A stretch of 64,000 nucleotides of DNA from Thermobifida fusca NBRC 14071 = JCM 3263. GTDB taxonomy: Bacteria; Actinomycetota; Actinomycetes; Streptosporangiales; Streptosporangiaceae. The stretch lies in assembly GCF_001592045.1 (NCBI RefSeq), contig NZ_BCWB01000005.1:36452-100451 (forward strand), given 5' to 3'. Shown in pieces: positions 8,938-19,736 of the stretch; position 1 is the stretch's first letter; each line of letters begins with the position of its first letter. The notes under the pieces are model-generated. The model searched no databases. It was not told where the DNA came from and was given only the letters and a program-made list of their open reading frames with translations. The translations under genes were made by a program, and so were the position numbers.

Positions 8938-8985
8938 TTTCTGCCGGTGGGCGGGTGGTGTCGGGACACTGGCAGAATTTCGACC

Positions 8986-9804
8986 ATGGCCGAACCGACG
9001 CTGGACCCGGCTGGCAGTGGTGCTGCTGGTCGGACTTCTCCTGGTGTGCTGACCCGCCGGATGCTCGGGGTGGAGGTCTGGTGTGTGTTAGCGCTGTCGT
9101 TGGGTGCGTCGGCTGTGGCCGCGACGATTTCTTTTGTGGGTGCGCTGACTGCGCCTGAAGCGCTGTCGGAGCAGACGGCGAGCCTGGTGACGTCAGCGGC
9201 GGATGCGGAGCGTCCGTGGCTGGACTTGTCGTGGCAGGCCTACCGGCTGCTGTTCGCGTTCGCTCCGGTGGCGTTGGTGGTCTACCTGCTGCACCGGTCG
9301 GGGGATTCTGCGCGGACGATCGGTTTTGATCTGCGCCGTCCCGGTTTCGACGCGGGGTGGGGGGTGCTGCTGGCCGCGGGGATCGGCTTGGGCGGTCTGG
9401 TGGTCTACCTGGTGTCGGTGCAGTGGGGGATCAATCGTCCTATCGCGCCGAGTGCGTTGCACGGGCATTGGTGGCAGCACGCGGTCCTGGTGTTGCAAGC
9501 GGTGAAGAACGGCGTGCTGGAAGAGGTTGTGGTGGTCGGCTATCTGCTGCTGCGGTTGGAGCAGTTGGGCTGGTCGCCGGTGCGGGCGGTGGCGGCGTCG
9601 TCGGGGCTGCGTGCGCTCTACCACCTCTACCAGGGGGTGGGCATGTTTGTCGGCAACCTGGTGATGGGGGTGGTGTTCTGCTGGTTCTACCGCCGGTACG
9701 GGCGGGTGATGCCGCTGGTGGTGGCACATTCGGTGATCGACATTGTGGCGTTTGTGGGGTCGGTGTATGTCATCGGCCGGGTGGGCTGGCTGCCGGGGGC
9801 GTGA
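8986..9804 (+). CDS. CPBP-family (CAAX protease/bacteriocin-processing-like) membrane protein
   Basis: 272 residues from the ATG at 8986; an in-frame extension upstream runs into the tandem repeat and is not credible. There are about eight hydrophobic segments. Motif 1 is the EE pair in NGVLEEVVVVGYLLLRLEQL (the usual Arg is displaced), motif 2 the His in LRALYHLYQGVG, and motif 3 the His in VVAHSVIDIVAF. Together these mark the glutamic-type intramembrane protease family (ABI/CPBP). The substrate is unknown. It is transcribed away from aceA, beginning about 50 bp after the tandem structured repeats, and converges with the MFS gene. Confidence 0.8.
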   Translation: MAEPTLDPAGSGAAGRTSPGVLTRRMLGVEVWCVLALSLGASAVAATISFVGALTAPEALSEQTASLVTSAADAERPWLDLSWQAYRLLFAFAPVALVVYLLHRSGDSARTIGFDLRRPGFDAGWGVLLAAGIGLGGLVVYLVSVQWGINRPIAPSALHGHWWQHAVLVLQAVKNGVLEEVVVVGYLLLRLEQLGWSPVRAVAASSGLRALYHLYQGVGMFVGNLVMGVVFCWFYRRYGRVMPLVVAHSVIDIVAFVGSVYVIGRVGWLPGA

Positions 9805-9823
9805 GCCGGCCGGGGGAGGCCGG

Positions 9824-11038
9824 TCAGGGGGCGACTGGGCTGGGCACGACGGCGTCTTCGATGTGGCGGGGCCGGCTGAGCAGGATGCCGCAGCCGCCGT
9901 GGGCGAAGGTGAGGGCGACGAGCAGGCCAATGGACAGCCGCCAGTCTCCGCTGAGGTCGCGGAGGAGGCCGAAGAGGAACGGCCCGGTTCCGGCGAGCAG
10001 GTAGCCGACGCCTTGGGTGGCGGCGGAGAGGGCTGCGGTGCCGTGAGGGCTGCGGGCGCGGAGCCCGAAGAAGGTGAGGGCGAGGGGGAAGGAGGACATG
10101 CCGATGCCGATGAGGGTGGCCCACAGCCAGGCGCCGGTGACGGGAGCGGTGAGGAGTCCGGCAAAGCCGACCAGGTAGCAGGTGACGAAGAGGGCGATGA
10201 GGAGGACGGGGTTGCGCATGCGGGCGACGACGGCGGGGACGGCGAGTGAGGTGGGGATCGCGAGCGCGGTCAGGTAGGAGAGGACGAGTCCGGCGTGCGG
10301 GGCGGGCATGCCGTGGTCGCGGAGGAAGTGGGCGAACCAGCCGAACATGATGTAGGCGATGGCGGACTGGGTCGCGAAGAACAGGGTGCTTTGCCAGCCG
10401 AGGGCAGTGGTGAGGACAGTGCGGATGCTGATCGGCTGGTCGCCGGGGTGGCGTCGGGGTTCGTTACGCAAGGCCAGTGCCCAGGGGATGGTGGCGACTA
10501 AGCCGAGCAGGGCGTAGCTGGCGAGTGCGGGCCGCCAGTTGCCGTGGAAGGCGGTGGCGAGGGGGACGGTGGCGGCAGCGGCGAGGGTGGTGCCGAGGGC
10601 CATAGCGGTGGTGTAGGCGGCGGTGAGCAGGCCTACGCGGTGGGGGAAGTGCTGTTTGACGAGGGTGGGGAGGAGGACGTTGCCGACGGCGCCGCCGGCG
10701 AGGGCGAGGGTGCTGAGGGCGAGGAACAGCCACGGGTCGGTGACGAGGGCGCGGCTGGCGAGGCCGAGGGTGAGTGCGGCGAGGGCGGCGAGGAGGACGT
10801 GGTGGTCGCCCCAGCGGCGCTGCAGGGCGGGGGTGAGGGCGCCGAAGCCGGCGAAGCAGAGGACGGGCAGGGTGGTGAGCAGCCCGGTGGTGACCGGGGT
10901 CAGGTGCAGGTCGGTGGTGATTTCGGTGAGCAGCGGGCCGATGCTGGTGATGGCGGTGCGCAGGTTGAGGGCGGCGAGGACGATTCCTGCGGCCAGGTGC
11001 CAGCGGGCGCGGCGGGTCGGCGTCGGGTGTGGTGCCAC
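9824..11038 (-). CDS. MFS transporter, CynX/NimT-like
   Basis: 404 residues, about twelve hydrophobic segments. The opening LAAGIVLAALNLRTAITSIG and following GPLLTEI stretch is characteristic of the CynX/NimT branch of the major facilitator superfamily (cyanate or 2-nitroimidazole/drug transport). The mid-protein loop (about residues 200-220) is basic and hydrophilic, as expected between the two six-helix halves. It is divergent from a GntR-family regulator 129 bp away, a common transporter-regulator pairing, so that regulator probably controls it. The substrate is unknown. Confidence 0.85.
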   Translation of the reverse strand: MAPHPTPTRRARWHLAAGIVLAALNLRTAITSIGPLLTEITTDLHLTPVTTGLLTTLPVLCFAGFGALTPALQRRWGDHHVLLAALAALTLGLASRALVTDPWLFLALSTLALAGGAVGNVLLPTLVKQHFPHRVGLLTAAYTTAMALGTTLAAAATVPLATAFHGNWRPALASYALLGLVATIPWALALRNEPRRHPGDQPISIRTVLTTALGWQSTLFFATQSAIAYIMFGWFAHFLRDHGMPAPHAGLVLSYLTALAIPTSLAVPAVVARMRNPVLLIALFVTCYLVGFAGLLTAPVTGAWLWATLIGIGMSSFPLALTFFGLRARSPHGTAALSAATQGVGYLLAGTGPFLFGLLRDLSGDWRLSIGLLVALTFAHGGCGILLSRPRHIEDAVVPSPVAP

Positions 11039-11167
11039 AGCTTCCCTGGATTGGTGGGATGACCGGATATCCCCTCGAGGGTAACGTACCGGTCGCCAAG
11101 AGCCACTCTCTCGCGAGAGACTTGGTCTAAGCTCCGGCGGTAACGAACATCCCCTAGGAGGTAGAGC

Positions 11168-11863
11168 GTGCCCCTCGCCTCAACACGTCGCACTGGACTT
11201 GTTGACCAGGTCATTACCCAGTTGAAAGCTCAGATCGACTCGGGCGAGTGGTCAATCGGCGACCGCATCCCTACCGAGGCCGAACTGTCGGATCAGCTGG
11301 AGGTCGGTCGTAACACGGTACGTGAAGCGGTGCGGGCGCTGGCCCACACCGGCCTGTTGGAGATCCGCCAAGGGGCGGGCACTTTTGTTCGCTCGTCGAG
11401 CGAACTGGGTGGCGCCCTGCGGCGCCGGTTGAAGCGTTCCGAGTTGCGGGAGAACTTCGAGGTGCGTCGGGCCTTGGAGTTGGAGGCGGCCCGGCTGGCG
11501 GCAGTCCGCCACACCGAGGAGGACCTCGACACGATTGACCGTGCGCTCGGCGAACGGACGTCCGCCTGGCACGCCCGTGACATGCAGGCGTTTGTGGAAG
11601 CGGATTTCGCGTTCCACAAGGCGGTGGTGGCGGCGACCCACAACTCGCTGCTCATCGAGCTGTACGACGACATCGCCCAGGCGGTCTACGACAGCATCGC
11701 GCACATGGTGTACGAGGAGACTCCGGAAACGGCCACGGAGGAGCCGGCCTCAGACCACCAGCGGCTGGCCGAGGCTATCCGGGCGGGTGACACGGAGCGT
11801 GCGCTCCGCGAGGCCGCCTGCTACCTGGATGACTTGGTCAACCAGGCTGCTGCGTCGTCGTAG
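11168..11863 (+). CDS. GntR-family regulator, FadR/FCD subfamily
   Basis: 231 residues starting with GTG at 11168, eight bases after a clear AGGAGG. The winged-helix domain covers residues 10-75, with LSDQLEVGRNTVREAVRALA as the recognition region and the GLLEIRQGAGTFV wing. The FCD effector domain follows (about 95-225). It has the metal/acid-ligand pattern ADFAFHKAVVAATHNSLL and a late DHQRLAEAIRAGD. It is divergent from the CynX-like transporter, which is the likely target. The effector is unknown, probably a small organic acid. Confidence 0.92.
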   Translation: MPLASTRRTGLVDQVITQLKAQIDSGEWSIGDRIPTEAELSDQLEVGRNTVREAVRALAHTGLLEIRQGAGTFVRSSSELGGALRRRLKRSELRENFEVRRALELEAARLAAVRHTEEDLDTIDRALGERTSAWHARDMQAFVEADFAFHKAVVAATHNSLLIELYDDIAQAVYDSIAHMVYEETPETATEEPASDHQRLAEAIRAGDTERALREAACYLDDLVNQAAASS

Positions 11864-12260
11864 CCCCGGCCAGTGGCCTGCGCTGTGTGATCTCCCTCCC
11901 CCTGTTCCCCCCTTTTTCCGCTATGGCTTTTCGCGGCGGTTTCGCGACGACCGAGTGTTGACGGCGGCCCGCAGGGGCCGGGATGTCGCCTGCAACACTC
12001 CGCACTGTCGTGCCCTCCCGCGGGGGCGTGCCCTGGTTCCGGGCGCGCAGGTGGGGTGCGCGGTGGTGTTCCGCGGGCCGCCTTGTGTCTTTTTCCGGGT
12101 CGGATCGTGTTCCCCCGAGTGCACCAGCCGGGCCGCGGCCTGGTGAGCCCGCGCCGGAGCGGGGCGGCTGGAGGCTGGTGCGGCAGGGTAAGCTGCGGCG
12201 CCACGGTCAGAGCGCGGGCTTTGGGCTTGGGCGTGGTGTGGCGGCGCCGCACGGCGCGGT
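11864..12260. other. GC-rich intergenic region, no gene supported
   Basis: About 400 bp between convergent regulator genes. It has pyrimidine tracts and several small inverted repeats, for example TGTTG...CAACA around 11957-12000, and C/T-rich runs that could act as terminators. Open frames on both strands are rich in Arg, Pro and Ala with no recognisable motif and look like GC-driven noise. Confidence 0.5.
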
Positions 12261-13343
12261 TCACCCGCCGCGGGGGTGCGGGATTGTGGTGTAGGAGTGG
12301 CCGTCGATACGCTGCCGTTCTTTAGCGACGGCAAGGTAGTCCCAGGTTTCGGTGTAGCTGACCTCGGGGGCGCGGCGGATCGTTTCCAGAGTGTCGACGA
12401 TGGTGCGCCGGTCTGTTGCGGTGACTCCGCCGACGATGTCGTAGCTGCCGAACCCTGTGGCGGCGAACGATATTCCGGGCAGGGAGGCGAGGTTGTCGGC
12501 GAGGGCGGATGCGTCGCCGCGGCACCGCAGACCGAAGCCGAGCCGTTCGGTGACGCCGACAGCGGAAGCTTCAATGAGCGCGGTGACGTGGATGACACCT
12601 GCGTCGAGCAGCCGGACGACTCGGGCGCGCGCTGCTGCCTGGGAGAGGCCCACGGTGCGGGCGAGGTCCGCGTAGGAGGCTCGTCCGTTAGCTTGGAGGC
12701 AGCGGACAAGCCGCCAGTCCAGCGGGTCGATGGAGATGTTCCGCAGAGGCCGGACGCTGGAGTATTCGTCTTTGGTGATCTGGTCGCCGCGGAAGACTTC
12801 AGCTTCGACGACGCCGGGGATGGCGCGGAGGTGGGTGAGTTCCGCGGAGAGTGCGGCGTCGTCGCGGACCCGTACGTGGGCGACGACAGGAAAGCGTCCC
12901 GCGGTTTGTGCGACGAAGACGACGGCTTCGCGCCGGGTGAGTTCGTCGACGACTGGTCGTACTGGTCCGCAAACACGAAGTGAAATGTGTCCGAACACCT
13001 CCATTCCCATGACGCCAGCGTGCAGCACCCCGACAATCCGGATGGCTCCGGTGGAGATGAGGTGCTTGACGCGGGCGCGGACTGCCGTGCGTGACAGTCC
13101 CACCTGGTCTGCTAGTGCCTGGTACGTTGCTCTTCCGTCCCCCTGCAGCGCTCGTACCAGCGCTGCGTCGACCGCATCGAGCACGATAAGTAGTGCCTTT
13201 CGTTGCTCTTTGACGACGCCCCTGTCCCCCCGGGCGTCGCCCCCTCCTGCGGCCTGATCATGGCAGCTACTGAGGCTGTTAACTACCGATCGCGGAAGAA
13301 AATGGGGCTGACTTCGGCCAGATAATCCCCAGGAAACAGACAT
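12261..13343 (-). CDS. Lrp/AsnC-family regulator with two tandem HTH-ligand units
   Basis: Up to 360 residues. Two AsnC-type units are fused: the first HTH is QALADQVGLSRTAVRARVKH with a RAM domain after it, and the second HTH is ADLARTVGLSQAAARARVVR with its own RAM-like domain. Such duplicated Lrp proteins occur in actinobacteria. The first 45 residues before LDAVDAALVRAL are low in family similarity, so the true start may be an internal GTG near 13220. The gene is divergent from the LCP gene; no ligand can be assigned. Confidence 0.85.
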   Translation of the reverse strand: MSVSWGLSGRSQPHFLPRSVVNSLSSCHDQAAGGGDARGDRGVVKEQRKALLIVLDAVDAALVRALQGDGRATYQALADQVGLSRTAVRARVKHLISTGAIRIVGVLHAGVMGMEVFGHISLRVCGPVRPVVDELTRREAVVFVAQTAGRFPVVAHVRVRDDAALSAELTHLRAIPGVVEAEVFRGDQITKDEYSSVRPLRNISIDPLDWRLVRCLQANGRASYADLARTVGLSQAAARARVVRLLDAGVIHVTALIEASAVGVTERLGFGLRCRGDASALADNLASLPGISFAATGFGSYDIVGGVTATDRRTIVDTLETIRRAPEVSYTETWDYLAVAKERQRIDGHSYTTIPHPRGG

Positions 13344-13460
13344 AGCATCCAGATATCAGGACAAATCACTCCGCCGGTGGACACTCCCTTCACGGGAGTA
13401 CGGTCTTAGCGACTCCTGTGAAGCGCGACACTGGTGTGGGCACGACAGCGCGCCCCTGCG

Positions 13461-13492
13461 GTTGTGGGAGACCATGGCCGCGGTCTCCCAAC
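13461..13492 (+). promoter_or_regulatory. Hairpin in the LCP gene leader
   Basis: GTTGTGGGAGACC pairs with GGTCTCCCAAC about 50-80 bp upstream of the 13543 start codon. It may be an attenuator-like element or a 5-prime UTR stem. A smaller hairpin (ACTCCC/GGGAGT) lies just upstream near 13382-13400. I could not match these to a known riboswitch consensus. Confidence 0.35.
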
Positions 13493-13542
13493 CCCGCCAC
13501 CGCCCGGGCGCCTAGGAAGACAGCAGAAAGGGAACGGACCCC

Positions 13543-15015
13543 ATGGGCAGAAGACGGCGGTCGACCCCCGCCCCCGGTCGCCCAATGAGCATGACGCAAG
13601 CGCTGCTGTGGACTGCGGCGTCCGCAGTGCTTCCTGGAATAGCCCATGTACGCATGGGACGGCGCTGGGCCGGGGCCGTCATTCTCACCTGCTACCTGCT
13701 GTTCATCGCGGCCCTGGTCGGTGGTGGCCTGGTGGTGAGCGGCAACCTCGTGCTGAGCGCCACATTGGCCACGCAGAACCATTGGCTGCTGCTGATGGGT
13801 GTGACCGCGTTCGTGGTGGCGGTGCTGTGGATGACCGTGGTGGTCCACTCCTACGTGATCACGCGGCCCGAGTCCCGCACGTTCGGCCGCCGGCTCGTCG
13901 CGGGCGCGGTGGTCACCGTGCTGTGCGTGGCAGTGGCTTCACCTGCGGCCGCAGTCGGCTACGTCTCCTACACCGCCTATGACGTGTCCACGACACTGTT
14001 CGAGTCGGCGGGGAGTGAGCCGCACGACGACGCAGACCCGTGGAACGGCCAGGACCGGGTCAACGTGCTGCTGTTGGGCGGTGACGCGGGCAAGAACCGG
14101 TACGGGATGCGCACCGACACCATGATCGTGGCCAGCATCGACGTGGAGACCGGTGACGTCGTGCTCATCGGGCTGCCCCGCAACCTGGAGAACGTGCCGT
14201 TCCCGGAGGGGACGGCACTGGCAGAGCGCTACCCTGCGCCGTACGGGTTCGACAACCTGCTCAACGAGGTCTACCAGACGGTGGTCGACGAGCCCGCGCT
14301 GGCGATCAACCCGTATGCCACCGACCCGGGAGCGGACACGCTCAAAAAAGTGATCGGTTTCGCAATCAGCTTGGACATCGACTACTACGCGCTGGTCGAC
14401 ATGCAGGGGTTTGAGGACATCATCGACGCGATCGGCGGCATCCGGGTCTATTTGGAGGAGCCGCTCCCCTACGGGCAGCGCGGCGAGTACATTGACGCGG
14501 GCTGGCAGCTCCTTGATGGCCGTAAAGCGCTGTGGTACGGCCGGACACGGGTCAACAGCGACGACTATTCGCGCATGGGCCGCCAGGGCTGTCTGATCAA
14601 GTACGTGGCGGAACAGGCTGATCCGGCGACGATCCTCACGAGTTTCCGGTCGCTGGCCTCGGCGGCGAAAAGCACGCTGCGGACCGACATCCCCCAGCCG
14701 AAGCTCCCCCACTTCGTGGAGTTGGCGGAAAAGGTCGCCAAGGCGGACATGGAGACCCTGCAGCTTTCCCCGCCGCAGGTGAACACCGCCTACCCGGACT
14801 GGGAGCACATTCGCGCCCTGGTGCACCATGCGGTATACGACACACCGCTGCCTGCTGCCTCCGGCGAGGATGCTGCCCCGGATGTGGGGCTTTCCCCGGA
14901 GTCTTCTGCGGCAGATACCGGTGAAACACCCGCTGAGCAGCCGGAACCCACCCCGCATTCCCCGGGCCGGCAGGTGGGAGAGGAGGCGACCGCGCTCGAC
15001 GAATTGTGCCCTTAA
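13543..15015 (+). CDS. LytR-CpsA-Psr (LCP) family glycopolymer transferase
   Basis: 490 residues. Three or four N-terminal hydrophobic segments (residues about 20-140) anchor an extracellular LCP domain starting near VNVLLLGGDAGKNRYGMRTDT. The conserved Arg/Asp pairs that bind the polyprenyl-pyrophosphate headgroup are visible there, and in IGLPRNLENVP and KALWYGRTRVNSDDYSRMGRQ. LCP enzymes attach teichoic acid, arabinogalactan or capsule polymers to peptidoglycan. The extra N-terminal helices before the domain are more than the family minimum. The C-terminal 70 residues are a low-complexity acidic/Pro tail. The start ATG follows AGAAAGGGA. Confidence 0.9.
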   Translation: MGRRRRSTPAPGRPMSMTQALLWTAASAVLPGIAHVRMGRRWAGAVILTCYLLFIAALVGGGLVVSGNLVLSATLATQNHWLLLMGVTAFVVAVLWMTVVVHSYVITRPESRTFGRRLVAGAVVTVLCVAVASPAAAVGYVSYTAYDVSTTLFESAGSEPHDDADPWNGQDRVNVLLLGGDAGKNRYGMRTDTMIVASIDVETGDVVLIGLPRNLENVPFPEGTALAERYPAPYGFDNLLNEVYQTVVDEPALAINPYATDPGADTLKKVIGFAISLDIDYYALVDMQGFEDIIDAIGGIRVYLEEPLPYGQRGEYIDAGWQLLDGRKALWYGRTRVNSDDYSRMGRQGCLIKYVAEQADPATILTSFRSLASAAKSTLRTDIPQPKLPHFVELAEKVAKADMETLQLSPPQVNTAYPDWEHIRALVHHAVYDTPLPAASGEDAAPDVGLSPESSAADTGETPAEQPEPTPHSPGRQVGEEATALDELCP

Positions 15016-15068
15016 GATGCATGACGACCGGCCCTGCCGGACCATGGCGGTAGCCACGGCGTCTATGA

Positions 15069-16556
<1,488 letters not shown>

Positions 16557-16584
16557 CGCCTCCAGAGTCGCCGCAGGTTGTGGG

Positions 16585-16618
16585 ACGCGGGGTGCGCACC
16601 ATGGTGCGCACCCCGCGT
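16585..16618 (+). terminator. Perfect palindrome downstream of gdhA
   Basis: 16-bp perfect arms (ACGCGGGGTGCGCACC and its complement) flank a central AT, 29 bp after the gdhA stop. The very stable hairpin has no downstream T-run, which is common for actinobacterial I-shaped terminators. Confidence 0.65.
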
Positions 16619-16715
16619 TGCGCTGTGCACGGTCTTCTTTGCGGACCGTTGCCACGGCCGCGGTCCCGTGTGATGATGCGTGGGGCGACGGGTATGCGGG
16701 ACGGAGTCGTGGCTC

Positions 16716-17414
16716 ATGACCGCCAATCAACTGTGGGTGCTGATTGTGTTGGGCATTTTCCACGGGTTTCATCCTGGGATGGGCTGGTTGTTGGCGGTTT
16801 CCCGCGGGTTGCAGGAGCGTCGCCGCTCCGCGGTGGTGAGCGCGCTGCCGCTGCTGGCGTTGGGGCATGCCGCATCAGTGGCGCTGGTGGCGGTCGCGGT
16901 CACGGTGACGGGGGCGATGACGACGTCCACCGTGTTCTCTGTGGCTGGGGCGGCCATTCTGGTGGTGGCGGGCGTGTGGTTTCTGCTGGGCCCGCTGCAC
17001 CGGGGTCACCAGCATCCTGCGAACCTGTCGTCGTGGCAGTTGGCGGTCGCGTCGTTTGTGATGGCGTGCGCGCACGGCTCAGGACTGATGCTGTTGCCGG
17101 TTTTGGCGGGGCAGGTGGCGCACAGCCACGTGCACGCTGGCCACGGCCACCACGGCACAGCGGTGGTGGAGACAGCGGATGCGGGGGCGGCGGCGAGCAC
17201 GGGCCACGTTGACTTGTGGGATGCGACGCTGCTGGGATTGGCGGCGACGGGAGTGCACACGCTAGCGATGCTGGCCGCTACCGGGCTGGCTGCGCTTCTC
17301 GTCTACGAGTTTTTCGGTGTGTACGCGATGCGGCTGCGCTGGGTGACGATGGACCGGGTGTGGGGGGTCACGCTGTTGGCGGGCGGGGTTTTCGTGCTGT
17401 GGGGGGCGTGGTGA
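16716..17414 (+). CDS. NicO/RcnA-like membrane protein with His-rich loop
   Basis: 232 residues from the ATG at 16716; an upstream in-frame start lacks an RBS. Six hydrophobic segments are visible. The first contains FHGFHPGMGWLL, a His/Gly pattern like the HxxHxxG helix of nickel-cobalt NicO/RcnA and UreH-type transporters. A His-rich loop (HSHVHAGHGHHG, about residue 145-157) sits between helices and suggests transition-metal binding. The stop overlaps the next gene's GTG by four bases, so translation is coupled to the M15-like and TldD/TldE genes. A metal role is inference. Confidence 0.65.
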   Translation: MTANQLWVLIVLGIFHGFHPGMGWLLAVSRGLQERRRSAVVSALPLLALGHAASVALVAVAVTVTGAMTTSTVFSVAGAAILVVAGVWFLLGPLHRGHQHPANLSSWQLAVASFVMACAHGSGLMLLPVLAGQVAHSHVHAGHGHHGTAVVETADAGAAASTGHVDLWDATLLGLAATGVHTLAMLAATGLAALLVYEFFGVYAMRLRWVTMDRVWGVTLLAGGVFVLWGAW

Positions 17415-18166
17415 GCGCGCCCCCGCGCCGCCGCAGGAGGACGCGCTGGTGGTGGATTGTGGCCGCGGCGATCGTGGCCGTCGTGGTGGTGTGCGCGGTC
17501 GCGACGGCAGGACTGCTGGGGCGGGCTGTCGGAACAGGGCTTACCGCGCTGTGGGGGTCCGAGTGTGTGGTGGAGGTCGCCGGGGAGCAGGTGGGGGTGG
17601 ACCGGCAGCAGGCGATGGCTGCGACCACGGCGGCCGCGTTGCAGGCCCGCGGTGAAGAGCCTCCCGCAGACGTGGAAGTGGACCCGCAGCTGGTGGATGC
17701 GCTCCTCACCGGTCCAGCGGACGGCCCAGGGCCGGTGCTCACCTGTTTTTCCGGTTCCACCACGGAGCTTGCAGCCGAAGAGATGGGCCCGTCCGGGTTG
17801 ACGCCGCGCGCTGAGACGCTGCTCGCCGAGATGACGGACGTGCACGGCGAGTTGAGTCTTGGCGGTTTTGAGCCCGGCGGGGTCCGTGACGGGCACGGCG
17901 CGGACTCGACCCACTACCGGGGGGAGGCGATCGACGTGTTCTTCCGCCCGGTGAGCGAAGAGCAGCGGCACGCCGGCTGGCTGCTGGCACAGTGGCTGGT
18001 GGCGCACGCGCAACGGTTGGAAGTCTCGGTGGTGATCTTCGACGACCAGATCTGGAGCGCCCAGTTCGCGCTGGCAGGGTGGCGTCCCTACGTGTCGTCT
18101 GATACGAGTAACGACATCCTGCAACACCGGGACCATGTCCACGTGGATGTACGGCGCGGCCAATGA
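17411..18166 (+). CDS. Membrane-anchored protein with M15-peptidase-like C-terminal domain
   Basis: 251 residues, starting at a GTG whose last bases form the previous stop (GTGA overlap). A basic Arg-rich N-terminus precedes one transmembrane helix (residues 14-38). The C-terminal half resembles the extensin/ARB-07466-type domain related to D,D-carboxypeptidases: DSTHYRGEAIDVFF supplies an HxxxxxxD zinc-ligand pattern and HRDHVHVDV the closing HxH. The rest looks extracellular, with a conserved Cys pair (SECVVEV and LTCFSG). Peptidoglycan peptide cleavage is plausible but unproven. Confidence 0.65.
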   Translation: MSAPPRRRRRTRWWWIVAAAIVAVVVVCAVATAGLLGRAVGTGLTALWGSECVVEVAGEQVGVDRQQAMAATTAAALQARGEEPPADVEVDPQLVDALLTGPADGPGPVLTCFSGSTTELAAEEMGPSGLTPRAETLLAEMTDVHGELSLGGFEPGGVRDGHGADSTHYRGEAIDVFFRPVSEEQRHAGWLLAQWLVAHAQRLEVSVVIFDDQIWSAQFALAGWRPYVSSDTSNDILQHRDHVHVDVRRGQ

Positions 18167-19704
18167 ATCACCTCCCTTCACCTGACAGGAACGGCGGAAC
18201 GCGTTACGTTTCCACCGTGCGCGAAATTGATTCCGAATTCCTCTCTCTTCCGCTGCGTTCTCTCGCCGACGCGGCGCTGCAGCGCGCCCGCGACCTCGGC
18301 GCTGACCATGCCGACTTCCGTTTGGAGCGGATCCGCGGCCGTCACCTGGTGGTGTCCGACGGGGTGGTGGAAACCGCCCAGGAGACCGACGTCCTCGGTT
18401 TCGCGGTCCGCGTGGTCCACAACGGGGCGTGGGGGTTTGCTGCAGAGACGACTCTGACGCTGGAGGCTGCGGCCGCTACCGCAGCGCAGGCGGTCGAGGT
18501 TGCGAAACTCACGTCGGTGCTGAACAGCGACCGGGTGGAGTTGGCTCCCGAGCCCACCTATTCGGATGCGGTGTGGGTGTCGTCCTATGAGGTCGACCCG
18601 TGGTCGGTGCCACTGCAGGAGACGGTTGAGCAGCTCACCGACTGGAGTCGGCGGCTGTTGGCGGATGCTCGCGTGGACCACGCGGACGCGACCCTGCTCG
18701 TGGCGAAGGAGCAGAAGTTTTATGCGGACACTGCCGGGACGGTGACCACCCAGCAGCGGGTGCGGGTGCATCCCGTGGTGGAGGTCATGTCGACCGCGCA
18801 GGGCCGGTTGGAGAGTATGCGGACCATCTCCCCGCCGGTGGGCAAGGGCTTGGAGTACCTGCCGACGGTGGAGGCGGAGCTTGCGGAACTGCCGCAGCTG
18901 CTCGCGGAGAAGGTCGAAGCGCCCAGTGTGGAGCCGGGCGTCTACGACCTGGTGATCGACCCGTCGAACCTGTGGCTGACGATCCACGAGTCGATCGGGC
19001 ATGCCACCGAGCTGGACCGTGCGCTCGGCTATGAGGCCGCGTATGCGGGCACGTCGTTCGCCACCCCGGATCAGATCGGGGTGCTGCGCTACGGTTCGGA
19101 GATCATGAACGTCACCGGGGACCGCACCGCCGAGCACGGGCTGGCCACGATCGGCTACGACGACGAAGGTGTGGCGACGTCGTCGTTCCCGTTGATCACG
19201 GAGGGGGTGCTCACCGGGTTCCAGCGGGACCGGAGGATCTCCCAGTTGATGGGCTATGAGCGGTCCAACGGGTGCGCGTTCGCGGATTCGCCGGCGACGA
19301 TGCCGATCCAGCGGATGGCGAACGTGTCGCTGCAGCCGGATCCGCGCGGCCCGGACACGCGGGAGCTGATCCGCCAGGTGGATGACGGCATCTACATCGT
19401 GGGTGACCGGAGCTGGTCGATCGACATGCAGCGGTACAACTTCCAGTTCACCGGGCAGCGGTTCTACCGGATCCGGGACGGGCGGATCACCCACCAGGTT
19501 CGGGATGTGGCCTACCAGGCGACCACCACCGAGTTTTGGAATTCGCTGCGCATGCTGGGCGGCCCCGACACGTATGTGCTGGGTGGGGCGTTCAACTGCG
19601 GTAAGGGCCAGCCTGGCCAGGTTGCTCCGGTCAGTCACGGCTGCCCCAGCGCCCTGTTTGAGGGGGTGCGGGTGCTCAACACCGCTCAGGAGGCCCGGGC
19701 GTGA
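18163..19704 (+). CDS. tldD: TldD-family metalloprotease subunit
   Basis: Up to 513 residues, starting at an ATG that overlaps the preceding stop (ATGA). The first 20 residues before a GTG near 18217 may be dispensable. The zinc motif HESIGHATELD near residue 275 supplies the two metal His and the catalytic Glu. LRYGSEIMNVTGDRT, GVATSSFPLITEGVL and GAFNCGKGQPGQ are family landmarks. TldD with TldE forms a heterodimeric protease that degrades unfolded peptides or trims RiPP leader peptides such as microcin B17. The GTGA overlap with the next gene indicates coupling. No precursor peptide is evident. Confidence 0.93.
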   Translation: MNHLPSPDRNGGTRYVSTVREIDSEFLSLPLRSLADAALQRARDLGADHADFRLERIRGRHLVVSDGVVETAQETDVLGFAVRVVHNGAWGFAAETTLTLEAAAATAAQAVEVAKLTSVLNSDRVELAPEPTYSDAVWVSSYEVDPWSVPLQETVEQLTDWSRRLLADARVDHADATLLVAKEQKFYADTAGTVTTQQRVRVHPVVEVMSTAQGRLESMRTISPPVGKGLEYLPTVEAELAELPQLLAEKVEAPSVEPGVYDLVIDPSNLWLTIHESIGHATELDRALGYEAAYAGTSFATPDQIGVLRYGSEIMNVTGDRTAEHGLATIGYDDEGVATSSFPLITEGVLTGFQRDRRISQLMGYERSNGCAFADSPATMPIQRMANVSLQPDPRGPDTRELIRQVDDGIYIVGDRSWSIDMQRYNFQFTGQRFYRIRDGRITHQVRDVAYQATTTEFWNSLRMLGGPDTYVLGGAFNCGKGQPGQVAPVSHGCPSALFEGVRVLNTAQEARA

Positions 19705-19736
19705 ACAGCGTGCACTCTCAACCGAAGGGATCAACC

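Noticed and set aside
8656..8985. Upstream extension of the CPBP gene and repeated frames 8511-9052
   Set aside because: These translate the 145-bp tandem repeats, giving periodic identical peptides (MVSGSLTSRSSPASVPP) with no RBS.
13344..13542. Possible riboswitch upstream of the LCP gene
   Set aside because: Two hairpins exist, but I could not match them to the ydaO or other conserved actinobacterial riboswitch cores.
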